From Brevibacterium gallinarum (GTDB lineage: Bacteria; Actinomycetota; Actinomycetes; Actinomycetales; Brevibacteriaceae), in assembly GCF_014836885.1 (NCBI RefSeq), contig NZ_JACSPY010000001.1, forward strand, positions 248,001-312,000: DNA of 64,000 bases. The letters are read 5' to 3'. A model generated the notes under the pieces. It was not told where the DNA came from and searched no databases. It saw only the letters and a program-made list of their open reading frames with translations. This document shows positions 8,970-18,062 of this stretch, in pieces. The translations under genes were made by a program, and so were the position numbers. The first letter of the stretch is position 1, and every line of letters begins with the position of its first letter.

Positions 8970-9383
8970 TCAGGCGCGGTCGGCTGCCACCCGCCTGCCG
9001 ACCCGGCGCAGCCACAGCAGCCCGACGATCGGCAGCACCAGCGGGATGAAGCCGTAGCCGATCCCGAACAGCGACCACACGCTCGGCTTCTGGAACAGCT
9101 CCGGGTGGGTGAGGCTGAGGAACCCGACGACGATGACGCCGGCGAGCTCGAAGGTCGTCGCCGCGACCGCGATCCGGTGCGAGGTGCGCGAGCCGATGAC
9201 GAGGCAGACGGTGGCGATGATGTAGACGACGGCTGCGAGAGCCGACAGCGAGTACGCCAGCGGCGCCTCGTGGTAGTCGCGGATGAGCTGCACACCGGCT
9301 CGTGCGGTGGCCGCCAGGGCGAAGATCCCGTACACCGCGGTCAGCCCCCGGCCGGGACCGGTGTGCATGGCCGAATAGCTCAC
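8970..9383 (-). CDS. Small integral membrane protein (four helices)
   Basis: 137 residues, not recognised. The GTG at 9383 overlaps the stop of the upstream gene in a GTGA arrangement, so translation is coupled. About four hydrophobic helices can be seen, ending in a short Arg-rich cytoplasmic tail. The pair sits divergently next to the cysteine desulfurase-mnmA operon. A longer in-frame upstream reading exists but is Arg-rich shadow sequence. Confidence 0.75.
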   Translation of the reverse strand: MSYSAMHTGPGRGLTAVYGIFALAATARAGVQLIRDYHEAPLAYSLSALAAVVYIIATVCLVIGSRTSHRIAVAATTFELAGVIVVGFLSLTHPELFQKPSVWSLFGIGYGFIPLVLPIVGLLWLRRVGRRVAADRA

Positions 9384-9730
9384 AGCCAAATCTGGTCCAT
9401 CCTCTCGATCATGATGCCCACGGTCGCAGCAGCGGCGGCCAGCACGCCGGGCCCCCAGCGGCTGAGTTCGGCGAATGCCCAGAACCCGGCCAGCGGCAGC
9501 AGCACGATCGCGGTGAACAGGTAGCCGAAGAACAGCACACCGTCGGTGTCGCCGGACTGGCCCCACATGACGATCGAGACGACGAGCTGAACGAGCAGCA
9601 GGAGCAGCAGCACGCCGGCCCCGCCGAGCATGAGGATGCCGGCTGGCCGATTGCGGATCGTCTGCACGAGCGCCCACAGGCACAGGGCGGCCGAGGCGGC
9701 GAAGAGGGTGTAGGTCAGTACGGTGAGCAC
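9380..9730 (-). CDS. Small integral membrane protein (four helices), first of pair
   Basis: 116 residues from GTG 9730: about four hydrophobic helices and almost no loops. Not recognised. The start is set by a TAAAAT -10 box 7 nt upstream, indicating a leaderless message; a TTG two codons further up is less likely. It is followed by the coupled membrane gene ending at 8970. Confidence 0.75.
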   Translation of the reverse strand: MLTVLTYTLFAASAALCLWALVQTIRNRPAGILMLGGAGVLLLLLLVQLVVSIVMWGQSGDTDGVLFFGYLFTAIVLLPLAGFWAFAELSRWGPGVLAAAAATVGIMIERMDQIWL

Positions 9731-9737
9731 GCCCAAT

Positions 9738-9770
9738 ATTTTAGACCCATGCGAGGCTGCCGCGTAGAAT
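9738..9770. promoter_or_regulatory. Back-to-back leaderless promoters
   Basis: Minus-strand TAAAAT (9738-9743) serves GTG 9730, and plus-strand TAGAAT (9765-9770) serves GTG 9778, each with a 7-nt spacer. The two start codons are only 47 bp apart, so the two promoters must share their -35 space. Confidence 0.55.
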
Positions 9771-9777
9771 GGGGTCA

Positions 9778-11085
9778 GTGCGCGTCTATCTCGATCACGC
9801 CGCCACCTCGCCGATGCCCGCTGAGGTGCTGACGGCCTTCACCGAAGAACTCCACCGCGTCGGCAATCCCTCGTCGCTTCACGCGGACGGTCAGGTTGCC
9901 CGGATGCGCATCGAAGCCGCCCGCGAAACACTCGCCGACTGCCTCGGCGCCACGACTCCATCCGAGGTGATCTTCACCTCCGGCGGCACCGAAGCCGACA
10001 ACCTCGCCCTCAAGGGCATCTTCTGGGCCCGCAACGCCGGCCGCACCGCCGCGCCCTTCGAGCGTCCGCGGCTGCTCGTCTCCGCGATCGAGCACCACGC
10101 GATCCTCGAGACCGCCGAATGGCTCGAATCCTGCGGTGCCGAACTCGTCTTCCTGCCTGTCGATGAGACCGGACGGCTCGATCTGGCCGCCGCCGAGGCG
10201 GAGATCGCCGCGGCACCCGAGCGCACCGCCCTCGTGTCGGTCATGCTGGCCAACAACGAGATCGGCACCCTGCAGCCGGTGGCCGAGCTTGCCCGGATCG
10301 CCGAACCGTACGGCATCCCGGTCCACACTGATGCGGTGCAGGCTTTTGGGCAGGTGCCGGTGAACTTCGCGGAACTCGGTGTTGCTGCGATGACGGTGAC
10401 CGCCCACAAGCTCGGCGGGCCGGTGGGCATCGGTGCGCTCGTGCTCGCCCGCGACCTGACCCCGGTGCCGGTGGCCCACGGCGGAGGACAGGAGCGCAAG
10501 GTCCGCTCCGGCACCCTCGACGTCGCCGGTGCGACCGCCTTCGCGGCAGCCGCCGAACGCGCCTGCCGCACACTCGACTCCACAGAGACGGCCCGGCTGC
10601 GCGACCGGCTCATCACCGGCATCGAAGAGCGCATCCCCTCAGCCCGCCTGTCCGGACGGCGCGGGGACGAGCGCCTGCCGAACAACGTCCACATCGTCTT
10701 CCCCGGCTGCGAAGGCGACGCGCTGCTGTTCCTGCTCGATGCCGCCGGCTTCGCCACGAGCACCGGCTCGGCCTGCCAGGCCGGGGTGTCCCGGCCCTCC
10801 CATGTGCTCATGGCCTGCGGGGCCGATGAGGACACCGCCCGCTCCGTGCAGCGCTTCACCCTCGGCCCGGAGACCACCGAGACCGACATCGACGCACTGC
10901 TCGACGCGCTGCCGGGCATCGTCGAACGCGCTGCCAAGGCCGGGATGGTCTCTGCCGCCCCGTCATGGCAGGCGACCACCGCCTCGGGCGCGGCGACCAC
11001 TGCCTCGGGCACGGCAACCACCGCCTCGGGCGCGGCGACCACTGCCTCGGGCACGTCCGCCACACCTGCAGGAGGCCAGTCATGA
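9778..11085 (+). CDS. iscS: Cysteine desulfurase (IscS/NifS family)
   Basis: 435 residues from the leaderless GTG at 9778. PLP enzyme that strips sulfur from cysteine, here presumably for MnmA and Fe-S assembly. Seen: N-terminal [36 protein letters not shown], the PLP lysine in [10 protein letters not shown] (Lys 211) and the persulfide Cys in STGSACQAG (Cys 333). The last 40 residues are a Thr/Ala/Ser/Gly tandem repeat (about 10970-11060) made of four copies of the window's CCGCCTCGGGC repeat, absent from normal family members. Its stop overlaps the mnmA start (ATGA). Confidence 0.95.
   Translation: MRVYLDHAATSPMPAEVLTAFTEELHRVGNPSSLHADGQVARMRIEAARETLADCLGATTPSEVIFTSGGTEADNLALKGIFWARNAGRTAAPFERPRLLVSAIEHHAILETAEWLESCGAELVFLPVDETGRLDLAAAEAEIAAAPERTALVSVMLANNEIGTLQPVAELARIAEPYGIPVHTDAVQAFGQVPVNFAELGVAAMTVTAHKLGGPVGIGALVLARDLTPVPVAHGGGQERKVRSGTLDVAGATAFAAAAERACRTLDSTETARLRDRLITGIEERIPSARLSGRRGDERLPNNVHIVFPGCEGDALLFLLDAAGFATSTGSACQAGVSRPSHVLMACGADEDTARSVQRFTLGPETTETDIDALLDALPGIVERAAKAGMVSAAPSWQATTASGAATTASGTATTASGAATTASGTSATPAGGQS
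10970..11060 (+). repeat. Tandem 21-bp repeat encoding an ASGT/ASGA tail
   Basis: Four head-to-tail copies alternate GCCTCGGGCGCGG and GCCTCGGGCACGG, adding a disordered tail to the cysteine desulfurase without disturbing the mnmA ribosome binding site that follows. Confidence 0.8.
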
Positions 11086-12236
11086 GGATCCTTGCCGCGA
11101 TGTCCGGCGGCGTCGACTCCGCTGTCGCCGCCGCTCGCGCCGTCGACGCCGGCCACGAGGTGGTCGGCGTGCACCTGGCGCTGTCCCGCATGCCCGGCAC
11201 GCTGCGCACCGGTTCGCGCGGCTGCTGCACGATCGAGGACTCCCGCGACGCCCACCGGGTCGCCGGGATGCTCGGCATCCCGTTCTACGTGTGGGACTTC
11301 TCCGAACGGTTCAAGGAGGACATCGTCGATGACTTCATCGCCGAATACTCCGCCGGCCGCACCCCGAACCCGTGTATGCGCTGCAATGAGCGCATCAAGT
11401 TCGCAGCCCTGCTCGACCGGGCGCTCGCACTCGGCTTCGACGCCGTGGCGACCGGCCACTACGCCGAGATCATCCCGGCAGCCGACGGCAGCCCGGAGCT
11501 GCACCGCGGGCTGGATCTGAACAAGGACCAGTCCTATGTGCTCGGCGTGCTCACCAGCGAACAGCTCGCACACTGCTATTTCCCCATCGGCGCCTCCGCC
11601 TCGAAGGCCGAGGTGCGTGCCGAGGCGGCCGAACGCGGCTTCCCGGTGGCGAACAAGCCGGACTCCTACGACATCTGCTTCATCCCCGACGGCAACACCA
11701 AGGCGTGGCTGGCCGACAAGATCCCGATGCGCCCGGGCCTCATCAAGGACGAATCCGGTGAGGTGCTCGGCGAGCACGACGGCGCGATGACGTACACCAT
11801 CGGCCAGCGCAAGGGACTCGGAATCGAGAAGCCGGCCGCTGACGGCAAGCCGCGCTACGTCGTCGGCATCGATGTCGCCGACAACTCCGTGACCGTCGGG
11901 CCCAAGCAGGCGCTGCGCGTCGACCGGCTCGAAGGCATCCGCACCACCTGGTGCGGGCTGCCGCCATCGGACATCGGCGACAGCGAGACGACCGCGATCG
12001 ACTGCGAGATCCAGATCCGGGCGCACGCCGATCCGGTGCCGGCCCGCGTGTGGCTCGGCGAGGTCGACGAAACCGTCCCAGCACACGAGGAGAACCTGCC
12101 GGCCCCGCGCCCGCGCGGACAGATCATGCACGTGGCCGTCGAGGAGCCGCTGTCCGGGGTGGCCGCCGGGCAGACGATGGTCATCTACCGCGGCACCCGC
12201 GTGCTCGGGCAGGCAACGATCGATCAGACCGCCTGA
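11082..12236 (+). CDS. mnmA: tRNA-specific 2-thiouridylase MnmA
   Basis: 384 residues. ATP-dependent thiolation of U34 in Lys, Glu and Gln tRNAs, using sulfur from the upstream desulfurase. The PP-loop SGGVDS (8-13), the nucleophile Cys in PNPCMRC (Cys 98) and the persulfide Cys in DICFIPDG (Cys 199) are all present, as is TGHYAEI. A GGAGG site at 11071 and the ATGA overlap with the desulfurase stop fix the start. This gene pair is the usual actinobacterial arrangement. Confidence 0.97.
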   Translation: MRILAAMSGGVDSAVAAARAVDAGHEVVGVHLALSRMPGTLRTGSRGCCTIEDSRDAHRVAGMLGIPFYVWDFSERFKEDIVDDFIAEYSAGRTPNPCMRCNERIKFAALLDRALALGFDAVATGHYAEIIPAADGSPELHRGLDLNKDQSYVLGVLTSEQLAHCYFPIGASASKAEVRAEAAERGFPVANKPDSYDICFIPDGNTKAWLADKIPMRPGLIKDESGEVLGEHDGAMTYTIGQRKGLGIEKPAADGKPRYVVGIDVADNSVTVGPKQALRVDRLEGIRTTWCGLPPSDIGDSETTAIDCEIQIRAHADPVPARVWLGEVDETVPAHEENLPAPRPRGQIMHVAVEEPLSGVAAGQTMVIYRGTRVLGQATIDQTA

Positions 12237-12338
12237 GCAGGGCGAACGCCATTGCCTGCTGGTAGCGACAGGTGATATGCTCAATGTACCCGATGAATTT
12301 CTTCCCGTCGGACTCCCCTCCAAAAGGCTTCCCGCGTC

Positions 12339-13361
12339 ATGTTTACTCATGGAATCTTGACCGCTATTACTCGAACCGTTTCCCTCGGATTGATTGCGAC
12401 TTCTTTCAGTCAGGCAGCGTTCGCTGTTCCCCAGGATCAAGGCGTAACCGAGGCGGACATCATCGCTTTGGATGGAGTTCTGCGGAGATCTACGATGGAA
12501 GAAGTGACGCCCTTCAGTCAAGGTGCCGATATGGATTCTGACGATGAAGTGAGTGCTCCGGATTTAAATTCGCTGTCAATGACTTTAGGTGAAGGGAATG
12601 TTGACGGCGCGGTGACAATCAGTCCGGTCGCCGACATTCAGCACGTTAGAAGAATGGATGAAATTTCGTCATTCGCGGGAGTCGATGAACGCGGCTATGG
12701 TCATGTGTTGTCTCCCAAGCAGGAAGATGAGGTTCAGTTTGGTGTAGTCCTCCCGCGAGGGGTGAAGGCTGCGGCGGTATCGTACCGTGTCAGTCATCCC
12801 GACGGCGTAGAAATTACTACCGATGGGTCGGTGGCGCTTGTGAGAAACCAGTCCGGCGAGTTCCTCGGAGGCTTTGAACCCGCTTGGGCTGTAGATTCAG
12901 AAGGGTTGCCGGTGCCAAGTTGGTATACGGTTGAGGGAGATGTTCTGACTCAACGTATTGATCTCAGTGGCGCGGGAGTTAACTATCCTGTTGTGGCGGA
13001 TCCACTCTTTAAGCGTGGAATCATCAGGCGCGTCAATCACGAGCGCTGGAAAAAGGGTTCCTGGGAAGTTCAGGTTGAGGTGACGAAAGCTGCTCGCTTA
13101 ATGAGAGTGCATGACTGGCGAAAGACTGCAAACCTTGGGTACGCGGATCTGGTCGATCATTATCCCAGGTCTATGAAAAAGGCCACTATGCGGCAGCAGT
13201 GGGACTGCCATATTCTCGGATTGTACGGAACTTTTAAGATTGATCTTGAGGGTTATCGTCGCAGTAAACCGAACTGGGCGCGCACGGAAATTGCGCGCGG
13301 AGTTAAGAGCGCTTTCAAGAAAAAGGATGCCAGGGCTGTCGCAAGGGCATGTAATTGGTGA
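12339..13361 (+). CDS. Secreted DUF2599-like protein in a low-G+C islet
   Basis: 340 residues with a Sec signal peptide ending near AFAVPQ (about residue 29). A middle beta-rich part ends in GVNYPVVADPLF, the junction motif seen in many actinobacterial secreted proteins with variable C-terminal domains. The C-terminal 110 residues (GSWEVQVEVT, GYADLVDHYP, MRQQWDCH, two Cys) match my memory of DUF2599. Codon use is unlike its neighbours: one line here counts 26/60 G+C. An AAAGG site lies about 10 nt before the ATG. The next gene starts in a TGATG overlap. Role unknown; a toxin-like secreted effector is one possibility. Confidence 0.7.
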   Translation: MFTHGILTAITRTVSLGLIATSFSQAAFAVPQDQGVTEADIIALDGVLRRSTMEEVTPFSQGADMDSDDEVSAPDLNSLSMTLGEGNVDGAVTISPVADIQHVRRMDEISSFAGVDERGYGHVLSPKQEDEVQFGVVLPRGVKAAAVSYRVSHPDGVEITTDGSVALVRNQSGEFLGGFEPAWAVDSEGLPVPSWYTVEGDVLTQRIDLSGAGVNYPVVADPLFKRGIIRRVNHERWKKGSWEVQVEVTKAARLMRVHDWRKTANLGYADLVDHYPRSMKKATMRQQWDCHILGLYGTFKIDLEGYRRSKPNWARTEIARGVKSAFKKKDARAVARACNW

Positions 13362-13783
13362 TGCGAATGTCAGAGCTGACGCCTGTGCTCGTCGGCTGCG
13401 CTGGTCTCGCGGTCGGTGTGGCGGCTCTGGGCGTGGGCCTGGCAGGTGCCGAGATGAGTCCGGGCCTGGTGGACGCTGGACTGTTCGCCTGCATGCTGTG
13501 GCTGGTCATTGCGAGCGGTGTGTGCGTGATTGTGCGTCTGGTGATGGATGCCGCGAGGGTCAGCATCTCTGCAGTGAGTCACGCCGCGGTTGGGGGACTG
13601 GTGTGCGCGCTGCTCTCGCCGCTGTTCACAGTTCCCTGGGTGCTGCTGCTTGCCGATGCCGGCTCTGACAGCAGCGTGGTGCAGTTCGTGTTCGGCGGGA
13701 TATGGCTGTGCTCCCTTGCCATCGCAGTCCTCGGTGCTCTGCGCCTCATCGTGCGCCGGCGTGCGCACCGGCGCACCGGGTGA
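13361..13783 (+). CDS. Small membrane protein coupled to the DUF2599-like gene
   Basis: 140 residues with four hydrophobic helices and an Arg-rich C-terminus; family not recognised. Its ATG overlaps the upstream stop by one base (TGATG), so it is translationally coupled to the secreted protein, as an immunity or export partner might be. Its base composition is high-G+C again, unlike its partner, so it may instead be native DNA fused to the islet edge. Starts slightly upstream (13355, 13358) are also in frame. Confidence 0.65.
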   Translation: MRMSELTPVLVGCAGLAVGVAALGVGLAGAEMSPGLVDAGLFACMLWLVIASGVCVIVRLVMDAARVSISAVSHAAVGGLVCALLSPLFTVPWVLLLADAGSDSSVVQFVFGGIWLCSLAIAVLGALRLIVRRRAHRRTG

Positions 13784-13814
13784 GCACCAGCCCTGAAGCT
13801 CTGGTGGCAGCCGG

Positions 13815-13908
13815 CAGAACGAGCGCCGGTGCGGGCGCGATCGAGCAGGCGGTAGCCGACAGAGCGAACGCTGGTGCAGGCACGATCGAGCCGGCGACAG
13901 CCGAGCCG
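13815..13908 (+). repeat. Two degenerate direct repeats of about 46 bp
   Basis: The units share GCCGGTGCGGGCGCGATCGAG / GCTGGTGCAGGCACGATCGAG-type sequence followed by CAGCCGA-like ends. They lie in the 157-bp spacer before the S9 peptidase. No gene is seen. Confidence 0.6.
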
Positions 13909-13927
13909 GTGAGATGTCGGCTCAGAG

Positions 13928-13933
13928 TATTGT
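13928..13933 (+). promoter_or_regulatory. -10 box TATTGT, leaderless promoter of the S9 peptidase
   Basis: TATTGT with a 7-nt spacer to ATG 13941. This favours that start over an in-frame ATG 27 bp upstream. Confidence 0.45.
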
Positions 13934-13940
13934 GGTGCGC

Positions 13941-15995
13941 ATGACAGCCCGCACCACTGCGCCTTATGGTTCCTGGCCCTCTCCCATCACCGCCGCCGAG
14001 GTGGCCGCCAGTTCCCAGCCGGTCGGAACCGCCCGCTTCACACGGCAGGGCATCCTCTACACTGCCCGGATGAGCGAAGCTGACGGGCGCACCGGCCTGT
14101 TCCTCAATCCCACCGGCCGGCTCGGCGAGGCACGCCGACTGCTGCCGGCCGGCTTCTCGGTGCGCTCCAGCGTCCATGAGTACGGCGGCGGGGGCTTCGC
14201 CGTCGACGGCGACACCGTCGTCTTCGTCAACGCAGATGACCAACGCCTCTACAGACTGGAGCTGCCTGCCCCGCACACCGGTCAGCACATCAACACCCAG
14301 GCTGCCCCGCACGCCGGTCAGCACACCAACACCCAAGCTGCACAGCACCCAGGACCATCCGCTGGCGCACTGGCCGAACCCACCGCGCTGACTCCGGAGA
14401 CCGGCGGGCGGGTCCGCTACGGCGATCTCACCGCCACCGGCGGGCAGATCCTGGCGATCGAGGAATCCCACACGGACACCGGACCCACCGGGGCCATCAG
14501 CCGGCACGTCGTGCGCGTCGATGACACAGGTGCGACCCGCCTCGGCGGCGGTGCCCATTTCCTCGCCTGGCCGAGGCTCAGCCCCGACGGCACCACGGTG
14601 GCCTGCATCGGCTGGGACCACCCGCACATGCCGTGGGATGAGACCGCGCTCATCCTCATCGACGTGGCCACCGGGCAGGCCGAACGGATCTGGCAGCGGG
14701 AGGGCATGTCGATCCTGCAGCCCGAATGGATCGGCGCGCACCGGCTCGCGGTCGCTGCCGACCCGGCCGGCATCTGGAACCTCTACGCCCTCGATGTGCC
14801 GGCCTTCCGGGCTGCCGCCCGCCGCGAGCCGGGGTTCCGACCGGCTGAGGAGGAGCTGCTGCTGGCAGCCGACGGGGAGATCGGCGGGCCGCTGTGGACG
14901 CTGGGCCAGCGGCATTATCTGCCCGCTGGCGGCGGACGCATCCTCGCACTCGCCCGCTTCGGCACCGACAGGCTCATCTGGGCCCATCCGCGCACCGGTG
15001 AGCAGCAGCATCTCGACCCGGGCCTGAGTACGATGAGCCTGCAGGACCGGACCGCGGACACCGTGCTGCTCACCGGCGGTTCGGCCAGCCGCGTGCACGG
15101 CCTGTACCTGCACCACCTGGCCACTGGAGAGACCGAACCGGTCGCCCTCAGCGCCGAGGTGTCGCATCCGGCCTACTATCCGCGCCCCGAGGTGCGCACC
15201 TTCGCCGGCATCCATGCGATCGTCTACCCGCCGCACCACCCTGAGCTCACCGGCCCGGAGGGCGAACGCCCGCCCTATGTCGCCTTCGTCCACGGCGGTC
15301 CGACCGGCCAGGAGGTGCCAGCGGTCAGCGCCCACCACGCCTTCTTCACCTCCCGGGGCATCGGCGTCATCGACGTCAACTACCGCGGCTCGACCGGCTA
15401 CGGCCGGGCCTACCGGGATGCGCTGCGCGGGCAGTGGGGCGTCCTCGATGTCACCGACACGATCACCGCGGTGCGCGGCCTCGTCGATGCCGGTGAGGCC
15501 GATCCAGCCCGCCTGGCGATCTCCGGCGGCTCGGCCGGGGGCTGGACGGTGCTGCGCGCCCTCACCACCACCGAGGTGTTCGCCGCCGGTGCCAGCTACT
15601 ACGGGGTCGGGGACCTGCGTGCCCTGGCCGAGGAGACCCACGACTTCGAATCCCGCTATCTCGACGGGCTCATCGGACCCTACCCGCAGGAGGCGCAGCG
15701 CTACGCCGCCCTCGCCCCGGTCAACCTGCTCGATGATCTGCGCGTACCGGTGGCGATCTTCCAGGGCGATGAGGATCCGATCGTCCCGCCGAGCCAGGCC
15801 CGGCTGCTCATCGCCGCGCTCGAAGCCCGCGGCCTGCCCTACAGCGCGACCTTCTACCCGGGTGAGGCCCACGGCTTCGTGCAGCCGGCCACCCGGCAGG
15901 ACGCGCTGGAGCAGGAGCTCGCGTTCTACGGCCGCGTCATGGGCTTCACCACCCCCGGCCTGCCGGCCGCCCGCATGCAGGGCAGGGGCCGATGA
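13941..15995 (+). CDS. S9 family prolyl oligopeptidase-type serine peptidase
   Basis: 684 residues: N-terminal beta-propeller (about 20-400) and C-terminal alpha/beta-hydrolase domain. The catalytic triad is visible as Ser 531 in SGGSAGG, Asp 612 in GDEDPIVPP and His 644 in GEAHGF. Cytoplasmic, with no signal peptide; a dipeptidyl/acylaminoacyl peptidase-like role is expected. Between propeller strands, residues about 112-140 are a 12-residue tandem repeat (HxGQHxNTQA) not expected in the family. Its stop overlaps the start of the next gene (ATGA). Confidence 0.92.
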   Translation: MTARTTAPYGSWPSPITAAEVAASSQPVGTARFTRQGILYTARMSEADGRTGLFLNPTGRLGEARRLLPAGFSVRSSVHEYGGGGFAVDGDTVVFVNADDQRLYRLELPAPHTGQHINTQAAPHAGQHTNTQAAQHPGPSAGALAEPTALTPETGGRVRYGDLTATGGQILAIEESHTDTGPTGAISRHVVRVDDTGATRLGGGAHFLAWPRLSPDGTTVACIGWDHPHMPWDETALILIDVATGQAERIWQREGMSILQPEWIGAHRLAVAADPAGIWNLYALDVPAFRAAARREPGFRPAEEELLLAADGEIGGPLWTLGQRHYLPAGGGRILALARFGTDRLIWAHPRTGEQQHLDPGLSTMSLQDRTADTVLLTGGSASRVHGLYLHHLATGETEPVALSAEVSHPAYYPRPEVRTFAGIHAIVYPPHHPELTGPEGERPPYVAFVHGGPTGQEVPAVSAHHAFFTSRGIGVIDVNYRGSTGYGRAYRDALRGQWGVLDVTDTITAVRGLVDAGEADPARLAISGGSAGGWTVLRALTTTEVFAAGASYYGVGDLRALAEETHDFESRYLDGLIGPYPQEAQRYAALAPVNLLDDLRVPVAIFQGDEDPIVPPSQARLLIAALEARGLPYSATFYPGEAHGFVQPATRQDALEQELAFYGRVMGFTTPGLPAARMQGRGR
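14268..14345 (+). repeat. 36-bp tandem repeat inside the S9 peptidase
   Basis: Two near-perfect 36-bp units and a partial third, encoding APHTGQHINTQA-type repeats in a propeller loop. Confidence 0.8.
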
Positions 15996-17158
15996 ACGGC
16001 CGCGTCTTCGCCTCCGGGCGCGGGGGCTGGCCGATCACCACCGCCGCCTGGACCGGCACCGGCCGGCCGGCCGACGGGCAGACTCGCACTGAGTCCGATG
16101 TCCGTGAGGCCGCCCGCATCACTGCAGGAATCCTCGTCGAGGAGGCCGTGCCGTTCCTGCCGGCGGTCACCACCGGGCCCGGCAGCGAAGGGGTCGCCCG
16201 GGCCGCCGCGCTCTGTGCGGACCTGAGCGTGGAGGCCAGCCCCGCCGGCTGGCGGCTGACGCACCTGCCCGGCCGCGACGCCCGCCGCGCGGCCTCCCGG
16301 CTCGGGGAGGATGCCGATGCCGCCGCCGAGGTGTTCGCCGACTTCGCAGGACCGGTCAAGATCAGCCTGCTGGGACCGGTGAGCCTGGCGGCCCTGCTGC
16401 TCGAACCCCGCGGCGAATCGACGCTGGCCGATCCCGGCGCCCGCCGCGACGTCATGGCCGGCTACGCCCACGGACTCAGCGAGCATGTCACGCACCTGCG
16501 CCGGCTGATGCCAGGCGCTGAGATCATCATCCAGCTCGACGAACCGCACGCCGCTGCCGCACTGTCCGGGCAGCTGGCCACCACCGCCGGGCGCACCCGG
16601 CTGCCGGCCCTGCCCGAGACCGAGGCGGTCACCGCCTGGCGGGGCGTGCGCGAGGCCATCGAGACTGCGGGCGGGTCGGTGCTGCTGTTTCTGCCAGGAT
16701 CACATGGACGTGCATCGACCGGAGTGCAGCCGCTGACCTGGCACAGTCATGGCCAGGCCCGCAGCCTGAGCGAGGTGCTCACAGGCTCCGGCATCACGAG
16801 CATCGGCATCGACATCAGCTCCCGCATCTCTGCTGCGATATGGGAGCAGGCCTTCGCCTGGTGGGACGCCCACCAGGCGATCGACCCCGGCCACACGGTT
16901 CCGGCGCTGACGCTGGGAGTCGGGGACGCCTCGGGTGCGGGGCTCGACGTCACGACCTCGGTGCGCCGGCTCATCAGCGCTGCGGAGACTCTGGGTCTGC
17001 CGGATGCAGCACTTGCCGACCTCGGATTCGTCGCCGGGCCGCCTGTGCCGTTGACGCGTGAGCAGGCGCAGGCAGCTGCTGACGGGCAGCCGGCTCATCC
17101 ACGCGGCTGGCTGACTGGAGTGCAGCAGATCGCCCAGGAGTGCGCGAGCCTCGGCTGA
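15992..17158 (+). CDS. MetE-like (cobalamin-independent methionine synthase II-like) protein
   Basis: 388 residues. It resembles the short actinobacterial protein that lies between mnmA and ligA in mycobacteria and is annotated as similar to methionine synthase II (C-terminal MetE barrel). Visible: KISLLGPVSLA, IIIQLDEPHAAAAL and LTLGVGDASG strands of a TIM barrel. The usual zinc-binding Cys/His set of true MetE is not evident, so methionine synthase activity is doubtful. The ATG overlaps the S9 stop (ATGA). Its last 185 bp are overlapped on the other strand by the metal permease gene. Confidence 0.8.
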   Translation: MNGRVFASGRGGWPITTAAWTGTGRPADGQTRTESDVREAARITAGILVEEAVPFLPAVTTGPGSEGVARAAALCADLSVEASPAGWRLTHLPGRDARRAASRLGEDADAAAEVFADFAGPVKISLLGPVSLAALLLEPRGESTLADPGARRDVMAGYAHGLSEHVTHLRRLMPGAEIIIQLDEPHAAAALSGQLATTAGRTRLPALPETEAVTAWRGVREAIETAGGSVLLFLPGSHGRASTGVQPLTWHSHGQARSLSEVLTGSGITSIGIDISSRISAAIWEQAFAWWDAHQAIDPGHTVPALTLGVGDASGAGLDVTTSVRRLISAAETLGLPDAALADLGFVAGPPVPLTREQAQAAADGQPAHPRGWLTGVQQIAQECASLG

Positions 17159-18062
17159 GCCCAGCATCGGCCCGGCTGCTGGAGCGGCCCGGCAGCCGAA
17201 TCCAGCTGGCGATCCTCGACCGACCAGGGAAGACATCGAGGACGATGAAGACGACGAGGAAGACGAGCCCGTAGAAGGTGGCTGTCGCTGCCGCTGTTGC
17301 CGAATCGGTGACATAGGCCGTGAGCACTCCAGCCAGTGAGCAGACGACGGCGATGATGATCGTCAGCGGGATGATGACTCGCAGATTGCCCGAGAGCAGG
17401 CGTGCGGTGGCTGCCGGGACGACGAGGAAGGCGACGACGAGGATCGCCCCAGCGGCGTTGAAGGCAGCGGTGACGGTGAGGGCGAGGATGACGACGAACA
17501 CACTGTCGACGATCCATGGACGGAAGCCGGACTGCGCAGCGAAGGCGCGATCGAAGCTCGTGAGCAGCAGCTCCTTGCGCAGCAGCCACAGCACAAGGCT
17601 CGACAGCGCTCCGACGCTGAGCATCACCCACAGCCAGCGCGGACCGAAGCTGTAGCCGCCGGCGATGATCTCATCCATCGCCACAAGGTTGAGGTCGCCG
17701 ACGAGCACGGACTCGACGTGGAAGTGCACGCCGGAGTAATTCGCGGTGATGAGCAGCACGCCAGCGGCGAACATCGCTGGAAAGACGAGGCCGATCGGGG
17801 CGTCCCCGGCGAGCAGCCGGGTGTGGCGCAGGGCTTCGATGAGACCGACGACGGCCACTCCTGAGGCGGCGGCACCGAGAACGAGCCAGGGGCTGGTGAT
17901 CGATCCGGTGAGCATCGCCATGACGACGATGCCCGGCAGCACCGAATGTGAGATCCCATCGGTGACCATCGACTGGCGGCGGATGACGACGAAAATGCCG
18001 GGTACTGCGCAGGCCACGGCGGTCGCGACTGTCAGCAGGGTGACGGAGAGGATGAGGCTCAT
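16974..18062 (-). CDS. Metal ABC transporter permease 2 (TroD/MntD type)
   Basis: 362 residues, ATG 18062 overlapping the stop of permease 1 (ATGA). About eight helices; SHSVLPGIVV and GAILVVAFLVVPAATARLLS are hallmark segments of the FecCD-like ABC-3 family for Zn2+/Mn2+/Fe2+. The hydrophobic part ends near residue 285 (FIVLDVFPGR). The remaining 75 or so residues are an Arg/Ala/Ser-rich tail produced by reading antisense through the end of the MetE-like gene. The normal family length is about 290, so the true stop seems to have been lost. Confidence 0.88.
   Translation of the reverse strand: MSLILSVTLLTVATAVACAVPGIFVVIRRQSMVTDGISHSVLPGIVVMAMLTGSITSPWLVLGAAASGVAVVGLIEALRHTRLLAGDAPIGLVFPAMFAAGVLLITANYSGVHFHVESVLVGDLNLVAMDEIIAGGYSFGPRWLWVMLSVGALSSLVLWLLRKELLLTSFDRAFAAQSGFRPWIVDSVFVVILALTVTAAFNAAGAILVVAFLVVPAATARLLSGNLRVIIPLTIIIAVVCSLAGVLTAYVTDSATAAATATFYGLVFLVVFIVLDVFPGRSRIASWIRLPGRSSSRADAGLSRGSRTPGRSAALQSASRVDEPAARQQLPAPAHASTAQAARRRIRGRQVLHPADPESPQR

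Noticed and set aside
10970..11060. CRISPR-like array
   Set aside because: The repeats are 21 bp, contiguous and coding, with no spacers; no cas genes in the window.
9891..12521. 876-codon minus-strand frame opposite the desulfurase and mnmA
   Set aside because: Covers two certain enzymes and shows no family features.
13746..15872. 708-codon minus-strand frame opposite the S9 peptidase
   Set aside because: Antisense shadow of a peptidase with an intact catalytic triad.
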